A stretch of DNA of 64,000 nucleotides from Rugamonas sp. A1-17 (GTDB taxonomy: Bacteria > Pseudomonadota > Gammaproteobacteria > Burkholderiales > Burkholderiaceae_D): NCBI GenBank assembly GCA_025548565.1, contig JAJLPB010000001.1:827509-891508 (forward strand). The letters are read 5' to 3'. The notes beneath the pieces were generated by a model. It made no database searches and was not told the origin of the DNA. It saw only the letters and a list, made by a program, of their open reading frames with translations. Position 1 is the first letter of the stretch; each line of letters opens with the position of its first letter. Positions 8,669 to 15,602 of this stretch are shown piece by piece. A program made the position numbers and the translations under genes.

Positions 8669-9144
8669 TTTTTTAAACCATCGGTCCACGCGAATGATTT
8701 CATTATATATGTTTTAAAAACTGCCACTAATAAGATGTCATTTTTATGTTGGTGAGGGTAATTCGCTAAAGAGAAGAATTGCTCTATACTAGAATAGGAA
8801 ACATCTTGTGCAACGTTTAGTTGCGTGCCAGTATATGGAAAAATCATATTGGAAAATAGATGTCAAAAAAGATTACTCAACTCATTATTCTCTACTTTTT
8901 TGGCATAAATCAAATTGGAAAAATACTAGGATGAGGAAATATTGTCTGTAAAGTCGGCCAAGGAGTGATTTTATTGAGAGGAAATATTGCAGGGGGGAGG
9001 GCGCTCGAGAGTCCTTCCCCCTGTTGGTGCCTCTTACTGCGGGAGTAAGAGGCATGCCTCCAGGTATGTTGATTGGGAATGTAACAAATTGTAAAAGCCT
9101 AACAGAAGTCGCTTTCATGGCCAGTGATGCTCCCTATACTGGCA
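8669..9144. other. AT-rich non-coding gap containing two hairpins
   Basis: No convincing gene. Two adjacent inverted repeats stand out: 8990-9000 with 9013-9023 (11 bp, one G:T-type mismatch), and 9029-9038 with 9044-9053 (10 bp perfect, GCCTCTTACT with AGTAAGAGGC). They sit 90 bp ahead of the small basic protein gene and may be a terminator region for the recombinase or a structured leader. The two minus-strand open frames here lack any recognisable features. Confidence 0.5.
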
Positions 9145-9354
9145 ATGCAAAACGAAAACTCTCCCCTCCCTCCCAAGCGGCCCGTCGGTCGCCCTCGTAA
9201 CCCCAACGCCATGACGCCGGCTGAGCGGCAGCGCAAAAAGCGCGAGCGCGACAAAGTCGCAAGCGTCAAACAGGCGGCTTCTTCTGCGGAACGGCTGCTG
9301 AAGTCGAAGATTCTTGACCTGTCGGCCGTGCCAGTCTGGAAACGTCAGTCTTGA
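9145..9354 (+). CDS. small basic AT-hook-like protein
   Basis: A 69-residue, strongly basic protein. It contains an AT-hook-like core (PVGRPRNP) followed by MTPAERQRKKRERDK, a motif often seen at the start of small phage and plasmid proteins, and a short amphipathic C-terminal helix. ATG 9145 is chosen; an earlier in-frame ATG at 9124 overlaps a promoter-like stretch. Its stop overlaps a TTG start candidate of the RepC-like gene (TTGA), so the two are probably translated together. Likely a DNA-binding accessory protein; a recombination directionality factor or replication accessory role is possible but untested. Confidence 0.55.
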   Translation: MQNENSPLPPKRPVGRPRNPNAMTPAERQRKKRERDKVASVKQAASSAERLLKSKILDLSAVPVWKRQS

Positions 9355-9377
9355 TTACTCAGCCTATTTTCGCAAGG

Positions 9378-10157
9378 ATGGCTCCGGCTATCGTTCATAC
9401 GCCAGGCCTTTTTACTAGCCGCGCTAAAGGCCGTTTGGACCTCCCTATGGCGCTGAGCCATATTATGGGCCGTGTAATGTTCAGCTTCTCTGGGCCGCAG
9501 TTGGGACCAATTGAATTACGAGTCCTGCAGGCTCTAGTCGGCTTTGCTGGCTTGCAGCAGCAACAACCCGTTGCAATTGACCCCAGTGGATCGTTGGACG
9601 AAGTGCAAAGGCTGTTGGGCCATACTGTGGCGATTTCCACTACGTACAACCAATTAGCCGAAGTTGTCGGTTATGCAATTAATTCAGGCTCTGCGCAGAC
9701 TGCAATTCGCACCGCCATACGTAAGCTAGGGTCTGTTGGCGTTTCGATTCGTCAAGCGAACTTAGTTAGCGGTCCGGACTTTTCTGCAGGCAATCTGATT
9801 TGTGACGAGTTCAGCAACCGCCATATCGAGGTCGAATTGAACTCGATCCTTACCGCTGCAGTTCATGGAGGGCGGGGTACGTACATACGTTTGGACTTAC
9901 CTGAAGCCCGTCAGCTGCATTCAGATGCAGCTCGTCTGTTGCATCATCGCTTGCACTGGGTGAACGCGGGTACCACTCGCGAAGTGTCGCTGGACAAGAT
10001 GATCGGATATGTCTGGTCAGCTGAGGACGTGTCGGCTTCGGCTCAGCGAACGCGTAGACAAGTCCTGCGCGGTTCGCTGGACGAGTTAACGTCCATAGGC
10101 TGGTCCAGCGCGCCGCGTGGTGATCTTTATCAAATTGCGCGCCCCATCGTTAGGTGA
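9378..10157 (+). CDS. IncQ RepC-like replication initiator
   Basis: A 259-residue protein resembling RepC, the iteron-binding initiator of IncQ plasmids such as RSF1010, by remembered family sequence. Shared landmarks in order: PGLF near the start; FSGPQLGPIELRVLQALVGFAG; the middle AAVHGGRGTYIRLDLPEAR; SDAARLLHHRLHWVNAG; and near the end the winged-helix segment IGYVWSAEDVSASAQRTRRQ with LDELTSIGW. ATG 9378 is used; a TTG at 9351 in the same frame would add 9 residues and overlap the preceding gene. No RepA helicase or RepB primase is present, so it would rely on host or other factors. Candidate target repeats lie at 12660-12774. Confidence 0.75.
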   Translation: MAPAIVHTPGLFTSRAKGRLDLPMALSHIMGRVMFSFSGPQLGPIELRVLQALVGFAGLQQQQPVAIDPSGSLDEVQRLLGHTVAISTTYNQLAEVVGYAINSGSAQTAIRTAIRKLGSVGVSIRQANLVSGPDFSAGNLICDEFSNRHIEVELNSILTAAVHGGRGTYIRLDLPEARQLHSDAARLLHHRLHWVNAGTTREVSLDKMIGYVWSAEDVSASAQRTRRQVLRGSLDELTSIGWSSAPRGDLYQIARPIVR

Positions 10158-10228
10158 CGTTAGAAGACGGCGTTAGCGTATTCTTACCATCGCCGAGTGT
10201 TGCCATTGTGCAAAAACTGTGATGGACT

Positions 10229-10266
10229 ACAAAGGGAAGGAGACAGCGCTGTCTCCTTCCCTTTGT
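10229..10266. terminator. perfect 38-bp palindrome (terminator-like)
   Basis: Arms 10229-10247 and 10248-10266 are exactly complementary over 19 bp with no spacer, starting ACAAAGGGAAGGAG. It sits 72 bp after the RepC-like stop and 93 bp before the ATPase gene. It could end the RepC-like transcript, though the T tract after it is weak. Confidence 0.6.
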
Positions 10267-10316
10267 TGCAAAGGAAGCACATGTGATAATTCGTGACATT
10301 GCTAAAAATGCCAGGG

Positions 10317-10341
10317 TGTAGGATGTAGGATCAATCCTACA
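10317..10341. promoter_or_regulatory. operator-like palindrome upstream of the RloC-like gene
   Basis: The half-site TGTAGGAT occurs at 10317-10324, overlaps a second direct copy at 10324-10331, and is followed after 2 bp by its inverted copy ATCCTACA at 10334-10341. It ends 17 bp before the start codon, so a bound repressor would block expression. No dedicated regulator gene adjoins it. Confidence 0.5.
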
Positions 10342-10358
10342 AATGATAAGGCGAGGCT

Positions 10359-12521
10359 ATGCCCTTTAAGATCGTAATCGATAACGTCGCGAGCTATAAA
10401 ACTCCTGCAACGTTGGAATCTGATAAAAAAGTCACGCTTGTCTACGGCCTAAACGGTTCTGGAAAAAGCACAATTTCCAATTTCTTATATAAGCCAGAAG
10501 CTCCAGCATTTAATAGCTGCAGTAGGCAGGGATTCGAAAATGCCAACGTTCTGGTTTACAATCTACAGTTCGTGAAAGACAATTTTTTTGAAATTGATAA
10601 TTTAAGTGGGATATTTACTCTGTCCAAAGTAAACAAGGATGTAGAAGTAAAAATTTCGTCATTGAGTGCTGAGCTTAAAAAGCTAAACTCAGATCGAGGC
10701 GGGTACGTTGAAAGAAATGACGCAAACATAAAGGCGATGGAGTCGCTTCTTTCCGCTGTGGAAGATCAAACCTGGAAAATTAAGACCACCTACTCCGGTG
10801 GCGACCGAGTGTTGGAATATTGCTTGGACGGCCTTAAAACTAAATCAAAATTATACGAACACATATCTAACTTGGCCTTGCCGGATTCAACAGCGGTTCG
10901 GCAAATAGATTTAATAAAGAAGGACGTAGAAGCTCTTCAAGGAGACAATGCTAGGTCTTACTCATTAATCCCATCAGCTATTGCAGATAAAACCGGGATA
11001 GAAAAAAATCAGATACTAAAGAAAATAATTATTGGAAAATCTGATAGTCCGGTAGCCGAATTGATATCGATGCTTGGTAACGCGGATTGGGTAAAAAAAG
11101 GCCTAGAATATGTCGAAAAATTGAGGGCGACAGAAAACGATGCTTGCCCGTTTTGCCAAAAGGCAACATTGACTCCTGAATTGACAAAGGTAATTCAAGA
11201 TTATTTTGATAAGACTTTCAATGACTCTATCGAAGAATTAAATAAACTAGAGCAGCAGTATAATTTATTTGTTGCGCATCAACCAGAGTTGATAACCCAT
11301 TTTGACAATCCATTTTTCGTGGATTTCGTTTCTGAATTTAAGGCGCTTTACTCACAGTTGGAATCTTATTGGGCATCAAATAAAGAAAAAATTCAACAAA
11401 AAATAAAATCGCCTTCCGCTCCAGTTGACTTGATCCCAACGGATAAATTGGTGAATGATGTAAATGATATATCAAAAAAAGTAAATAAACTTATTGATGA
11501 GCATAATCTAAGAATAAGTGATAAAAAAGCTGCCCTCGCAAAATTAAAAACGGAATTCTGGGATCGTTGCCGCATTGAGTATGATGCTGCAATTAGCGCA
11601 CACGCAACTGCAAATTCAACTTTGATTACTGTTAAAGGCGAATTGGGAAGAGACATAAAAAAAATTGATGATGAAATAAGTTCCAAGAAAACGGAACTCG
11701 TCGAGTTGCAGCAGAAGACCGTTAATGTAGACGCCGCAATAGGATCGATAAACTCTCGATTAGAGGCAATGGGGATTGACTCCTTTAAAATAGTAAAAAT
11801 TGGAGAAAACCGTTACCGTCTTTCCCGGAATGGCATGTCGGCTGATGATTTTCAAACATTAAGCGAAGGCGAAAAAACGGTTATAAGCTTTATATATTTT
11901 ATAGAGCTTTGTAAAGGCAAAAGGAGCCCTGATGATGTTGCAGCCAATAAGATTGCAGTGATCGACGACCCTATTTCAAGTTTATCGCATATATACGTAT
12001 TTCATATCGGACAGCTTATCAAAGAAGAATTTTCGAATTCCAGTGACTTTTCTCATGTCTTGGTTTTAACTCACAGTTTGTATTTCTTCTATGAATTAAC
12101 AGACATCAAAAAAGATAGGCGAGAGGCGACCCAGAAATTGGCCAGAATAATAAAGAATTCCACTGGAAGCTCTATTGTGGAAATGAAATATGAAGAAATA
12201 CAAAATGACTATCAGGCATACTGGAATGTCATAATGGACGAAAATCAACATCCAGCCTTAATTGCAAATTGCATGAGGAACATCATTGAGTATTTCTTCA
12301 ATTTTGTCAGAAAACGTGACCTTAATAATGTTTTTCAAATGCCTGTATTGAAGGACATGAAACATCAGGCATTTTGTAGATACATGAATCGTGAGTCGCA
12401 TTCTATCGGGCAAAACTTGTTCGATTACAAAGAATTTGACTACGAGAGATTTAAAGAGGCATTCAAGATTGTTTTTCAAGAAGCTGGCTTTCCTGAGCAT
12501 TATGCGGCAATGACAAAATAA
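10359..12521 (+). CDS. RloC/PrrC-like ABC-ATPase with zinc hook (candidate anticodon nuclease)
   Basis: A 720-residue ATPase of the AAA_13/RloC-PrrC type. Walker A GLNGSGKST is at 30-38, the ABC signature LSEGEK at 501-506, Walker B IAVIDDPISSL at 532-542 and the switch histidine H572. Between the ATPase halves are long charged, coiled-coil-prone helices carrying CPFC at 263-266, a Rad50-style zinc hook that marks RloC as opposed to PrrC. The C-terminal 100 residues contain R640 and E644 (MRNIIEYF) and the NRESHS segment with H681, a layout like the Arg-Glu-His set of PrrC/RloC tRNA anticodon nucleases. In those relatives, phage-induced DNA changes trigger tRNA cleavage. AT-rich, strongly lysine-biased codons differ from the chromosome. 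The nuclease role is inferred, not proven. Confidence 0.68.
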   Translation: MPFKIVIDNVASYKTPATLESDKKVTLVYGLNGSGKSTISNFLYKPEAPAFNSCSRQGFENANVLVYNLQFVKDNFFEIDNLSGIFTLSKVNKDVEVKISSLSAELKKLNSDRGGYVERNDANIKAMESLLSAVEDQTWKIKTTYSGGDRVLEYCLDGLKTKSKLYEHISNLALPDSTAVRQIDLIKKDVEALQGDNARSYSLIPSAIADKTGIEKNQILKKIIIGKSDSPVAELISMLGNADWVKKGLEYVEKLRATENDACPFCQKATLTPELTKVIQDYFDKTFNDSIEELNKLEQQYNLFVAHQPELITHFDNPFFVDFVSEFKALYSQLESYWASNKEKIQQKIKSPSAPVDLIPTDKLVNDVNDISKKVNKLIDEHNLRISDKKAALAKLKTEFWDRCRIEYDAAISAHATANSTLITVKGELGRDIKKIDDEISSKKTELVELQQKTVNVDAAIGSINSRLEAMGIDSFKIVKIGENRYRLSRNGMSADDFQTLSEGEKTVISFIYFIELCKGKRSPDDVAANKIAVIDDPISSLSHIYVFHIGQLIKEEFSNSSDFSHVLVLTHSLYFFYELTDIKKDRREATQKLARIIKNSTGSSIVEMKYEEIQNDYQAYWNVIMDENQHPALIANCMRNIIEYFFNFVRKRDLNNVFQMPVLKDMKHQAFCRYMNRESHSIGQNLFDYKEFDYERFKEAFKIVFQEAGFPEHYAAMTK

Positions 12522-12659
12522 TCTCGGGTTGCATTAAAAATATATCGCGATAGCTAAGGATTTTTTTTGTAAAAAATTTTAGTGAAAACAATTAATGCTT
12601 TCGATAATTTTGCGGAGGATGTGAGGCGAAGTTTATTTTCATGGATTGCGAATAATTTT

Positions 12660-12774
12660 CGTTACGTCGTCACGTAAATAGGAATTGCGTGACGATGTCA
12701 CGTAAATGAAGAATTGCGTGACGATGTCACGTAAATAAGGAAAATAGGGAATTACGTGACGTCATCACGGAAAC
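12660..12774. repeat. four palindromic iteron-like repeats
   Basis: Copies of a 20-bp unit lie at 12660-12679, 12688-12707, 12717-12736 and 12755-12774, at 28, 29 and 38 bp spacing. The two middle copies are identical, including 5 bp of upstream flank. Each centres on the dyad CGTGAC-N3-GTCACG, followed by TAAAT in three copies. The outer copies are degenerate in one arm. AT-rich DNA flanks them on both sides. They are candidate binding sites for the RepC-like initiator, i.e. an origin. Confidence 0.75.
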
Positions 12775-13414
12775 ACTAATTATTAATAATAGTGTCACAG
12801 AATTTGGCTGAGCTTGTGTTTTTATCAGGCGGCGATTTCCAGAAAAATTGCACGTGCCGGAGCGGTGTCAAATTTCGTGGTCGCGATAGCAGTGAGTGAC
12901 GTAGGCCAGAGTGTCTTAAGTCATCTGCCGGATCGCAGACGGCAACCCTGCCATAACGCGGACAGAATCCGCCGGATCGCAGACGGTTGCTGCCTTTTCT
13001 CGGACACGACCTGAGTGGTACTTTTTGAAAACGACCTTGGATTAGGTGGAGTTTTGGCCTGACCCGCCCCGTTTTATTGAGCGTACTAAGATTTATCTAT
13101 GATTGGACAACCATTTTTTTTTAAAACTAGATGGAGTCGCTGCAGTCTGAAACGGTGCTGCTTTAAGATTGTGTGGGTCCATTGAAACTTCGCTGCATAA
13201 CACAATGAAATCTTGGAAGGTTCGCGAAGCGACATAGAGGGAAAGAGCACGTTCATGCTTCAGGCCACTATCCAACCAGGGCGCCGCAGGCGGCGCAGGG
13301 AGCTACGCATGGGAGGCGCAACGTCAAAGCCCATCCAAGCGCTCCCTAGACGATATTCTGGTGGCAATGGAACCCGAAATGACCATCAACCTTATCCGAG
13401 CGCGATTGCTGGAG
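12775..13414. other. intergenic stretch with a 16-bp direct repeat, no clear gene
   Basis: Between the iterons and the retron reverse transcriptase I see no supported gene. GCCGGATCGCAGACGG is present at 12927-12942 and again at 12971-12986, 44 bp apart. A plus-strand frame is open from 13238 to 13462 but has no start codon with a ribosome site and runs antisense into the RT gene end. This may be a graveyard of older insertions. Confidence 0.45.
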
Positions 13415-14341
13415 CTAAGCCATAATTGCGTCAATTACTTCCTTCGAATACTTCGTAGTTAATCGTTCAAAAAAATCAGGCTCAATATAAAGTACAAATG
13501 AAAGGTAGCCTTTCAACTGTTGCCGCTCTGCGTCATCAAGAACACCAACGGAGTATTTATGCACCATGGCGGAATACAGACGCTTCCTATCTCTACCTAA
13601 GGAAAGCGAACCGTCATTTGTAATAACAACGCCGGTTACATGTCGGTTAAAAGCTCTGGAGGAATAGACCGTTTTGTCAGGGTTTATTTTTATCTGGCTA
13701 TAAGTGGTTGCTCGTAAGTTACCTTTAACTAAAGTCGGTAGGTCAAATAGGATGCCTTTTTCGTTCGCGGAAAAAGTTATGTCATCAGCATATCGAGTGT
13801 AATTTATTTTATGCGTACTACAATATTCATGCATAGCCTTATCAAAGCAGTGCATCACGAAATTGGATATAAATGGAGAGGTCGGGGCTCCGATGCTTAG
13901 CCTAAGTTTACTTTTCCGTGTTGATTTGTAAAACAAAAGACGACTTAAAAAATCTCTATCAACTTCTTCAAAGGTGATATCAAAGTCTTTCGCTATCGAA
14001 AAAAACAGGAAGGGAGTGATGCTGGGAAAGAAATCCCTGAAGTCCATTTTTAAAAGATAGGAATTGTCCTTGTGGTGCAAAGCGTTTAGCTTTATGCCGG
14101 TTCCAGGCTCATAGGCCATAGCGCATGGGTGGACAGTCAGACTTTGCTTTAACTGGCTAAGGATCACGCGTTGGATAAACTTCACCTCCTTCGACGGCTG
14201 GGCGATTTGTCGAAACCCCGTACCATTGCGCTTTTTTATATTATATTTCTTATAGCGATGCGGCGCCGTTTGAGAAAAGGTGAGAAGCTCCTGCTCATCC
14301 ATCAGGAGAGTTTCACGGACGAACTCAAAGATTGTACTCAT
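13415..14341 (-). CDS. retron reverse transcriptase
   Basis: A 308-residue reverse transcriptase that would copy the msd part of the adjacent RNA into branched msDNA. Finger/palm landmarks in order: the retron-specific NALHH (NAxxH) at 86-90; the first catalytic aspartate in KMDFRDFFPSI (D100); GAPTSPFISN at 151-160; the catalytic YADD at 184-187; and the VTG motif at 235-237 used by retron RTs to recognise their RNA. No maturase, HNH endonuclease or diversity-generating repeats accompany it, which argues against group II introns and DGRs. Its ATG overlaps the effector stop by 4 bp (ATGA), so the two are translationally coupled. Length is typical for the family (about 300-320). Confidence 0.95.
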   Translation of the reverse strand: MSTIFEFVRETLLMDEQELLTFSQTAPHRYKKYNIKKRNGTGFRQIAQPSKEVKFIQRVILSQLKQSLTVHPCAMAYEPGTGIKLNALHHKDNSYLLKMDFRDFFPSITPFLFFSIAKDFDITFEEVDRDFLSRLLFYKSTRKSKLRLSIGAPTSPFISNFVMHCFDKAMHEYCSTHKINYTRYADDITFSANEKGILFDLPTLVKGNLRATTYSQIKINPDKTVYSSRAFNRHVTGVVITNDGSLSLGRDRKRLYSAMVHKYSVGVLDDAERQQLKGYLSFVLYIEPDFFERLTTKYSKEVIDAIMA

Positions 14342-15282
14342 TTTTGATTCCCAATCTTCTGTATTACCTGCTGAGCGTACCGGCGCTTCTTGGAAGGTTC
14401 ATCGGTTGCCAATACATAACTTTGGCGGAAAGCCATTTTAAGCGCTGAGGTATCTTTTACCGCGCCCTTTTTTGATGTCCCAAACTTTATACGGCGACTT
14501 GTAGGGCCTATGCCGTAATAGTAGTCAACTCGACTATAGTTAGTTGATGCAATCAACTTTACCTTTTCGAGCAAATATAACAATTTATTTATTGTTCGCT
14601 CTGGTAAGTCTATATCTAAAGCATATAGAGCTAAATTGATTTCTTCTTTTTTAATGGGTGAGGCTAAGCAAATAATGTCGTATAGTAACAGAGCCAGGTG
14701 ACCGGTATTTTTGGAATCGAATTTATGGCTAACATTGACGTTGCTAAGCTTAGCCATTATGTCGCCAATAATAAACTCTAAATGGTCATATTTTAAAATT
14801 GCGGGGTCCGCCCAGGGATAGGAGACAACAGAGCTACTATCCTTCTGAAGAAGGCTAGTGAGGGGGCCGTGATAGATAAAGGAATTCTTTTTATCTATTT
14901 CTTCCTGTGGCGCAATAATTAAAAGCTTCCCTGCGACGGTTTGGAGTTGGCAAAAAATTCCCAGCTCAACAAACGCACCAGGGCTTTCTAAGCAAACGAC
15001 TGTCAGCGAAGATAAATTGGCGATATCAATTTCGAAATCGAGCAGATCGGAGTAAATTCCATCTTTAAAATAGTCGGTGAAGTCTTCGGCGTGTATTAAC
15101 GCTTCAAAGGTCACAGTGTCTTTGATGGAAAAATGATCTATGATTCGCTGGCGCAAGCTTTCGGCGACGGCGGCCTTTGTCGGGCCACCGCAGAGAAAGA
15201 TTTTAGGAGGGGTGAAAACAGCAGTGAATTTGCTGACATCTAAGGAAGAAAACTCTTCAATAATTGTGTCTTCAAAGTCCAT
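14338..15282 (-). CDS. retron effector, Ec86/St85-type (nucleoside deoxyribosyltransferase-like plus wHTH)
   Basis: A 314-residue protein of the retron St85-family effector type, the toxin partner of Ec86-like retrons. The N-terminal half looks like a nucleoside deoxyribosyltransferase/N-glycosidase fold: PKIFLCGG at 27-33, and the key acidic motif CLESPGAFVELG at 98-109, where E99 is the likely catalytic residue. The C-terminal third (about 195-260) has helices and a YYYGIGP strand like a winged helix. In known cases the effector is held inactive by RT-msDNA and released during phage attack, depleting NAD or nucleotides. ATG 15282 is chosen; a TTG at 15318 also keeps the frame but lies inside the RNA terminator. 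No clear Shine-Dalgarno precedes 15282. Confidence 0.88.
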   Translation of the reverse strand: MDFEDTIIEEFSSLDVSKFTAVFTPPKIFLCGGPTKAAVAESLRQRIIDHFSIKDTVTFEALIHAEDFTDYFKDGIYSDLLDFEIDIANLSSLTVVCLESPGAFVELGIFCQLQTVAGKLLIIAPQEEIDKKNSFIYHGPLTSLLQKDSSSVVSYPWADPAILKYDHLEFIIGDIMAKLSNVNVSHKFDSKNTGHLALLLYDIICLASPIKKEEINLALYALDIDLPERTINKLLYLLEKVKLIASTNYSRVDYYYGIGPTSRRIKFGTSKKGAVKDTSALKMAFRQSYVLATDEPSKKRRYAQQVIQKIGNQK

Positions 15283-15291
15283 TGAGCAGTT

Positions 15292-15317
15292 AAAAAAAAT
15301 GGCCTGCAATGAGGCCA
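15292..15317 (-). terminator. Rho-independent terminator between the retron RNA and effector gene
   Basis: On the minus strand, TGGCCT pairs with AGGCCA across a CATTGC loop and is followed by eight T residues. It lies 6 nt after the predicted a2 segment of the ncRNA and ends 10 nt before the effector ATG. Read-through or a second promoter is needed for effector and RT expression. Confidence 0.8.
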
Positions 15318-15322
15318 ATAAG

Positions 15323-15497
15323 ACTTTACCTAAAGGAAGCGTCGAAGGCTTTCCTAACGCTCCTGGGGGAACGCAGTGGAGGAAGGATCGTTAGGGAAGT
15401 CTTCGACGCAACCCTAAATATCCGCAATAAATTAGTGTCTGGCGAAACGCCGGACAAGGATAATTCTTGTTGAAGGAATTTATCCCACGCGTAAAGT
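15323..15497 (-). ncRNA. retron msr-msd RNA (template for msDNA)
   Basis: About 175 nt upstream of the effector, read on the minus strand, show the full retron RNA plan. a1 ACTTTAC (15491-15497) is complementary to a2 GTAAAGT (15323-15329). An msr stem-loop 1 lies at 15458-15485 (10-bp stem, one bulge). An msr stem-loop 2 lies at 15436-15456 (GTC/GGCG stem with a UUU loop, as in Ec86-type msr hairpins). A long msd hairpin occupies 15339-15409: 9 perfect base pairs GCGTCGAAG/CTTCGACGC, then CCTAACG/CGTTAGG inside. The branching guanosine is probably one of the two G just after a1 (15490 or 15488). Structure was found by eye; exact msDNA ends are not determined. Confidence 0.85.
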
Positions 15498-15503
15498 AGG
15501 TGA

Positions 15504-15532
15504 ATTGTAGCGATTTAGAGCGTGACAAGCAA
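15504..15532 (-). promoter_or_regulatory. sigma-70 promoter of the retron RNA
   Basis: Minus-strand -35 TTGCTT (15527-15532) and -10 TACAAT (15504-15509), 17 bp apart. Transcription would start about 7 nt downstream, right at the predicted a1 segment, which supports both calls. Confidence 0.75.
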
Positions 15533-15602
15533 TGAAAATTGACGAAATTGCAGGTCCTTTGGTTCGCTAGATTAAGTGAGTTGGTGGCGGCGGCTCCAGC
15601 GC

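Noticed and set aside
8665..9118. Two short minus-strand frames after the recombinase
   Set aside because: No ribosome site, no recognisable domain, AT-rich and overlapped by hairpins.
12660..12774. CRISPR array
   Set aside because: Only four units, each with an internal dyad, separated by 8-18 bp that are partly repeated; no spacer-length unique sequence and no cas genes.
13238..13462. 74-codon plus-strand open frame before and antisense to the RT end
   Set aside because: It has a protein-like stretch (ending in an amphipathic helix) but no start codon with a ribosome site and overlaps the RT gene antisense; at best a gene relic.
13415..14341. Group II intron or diversity-generating retroelement RT
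   Set aside because: No maturase or endonuclease domain, no intron structure, no template/variable repeat pair; retron-specific NAxxH and VTG motifs and an adjacent msr-msd RNA fit a retron.
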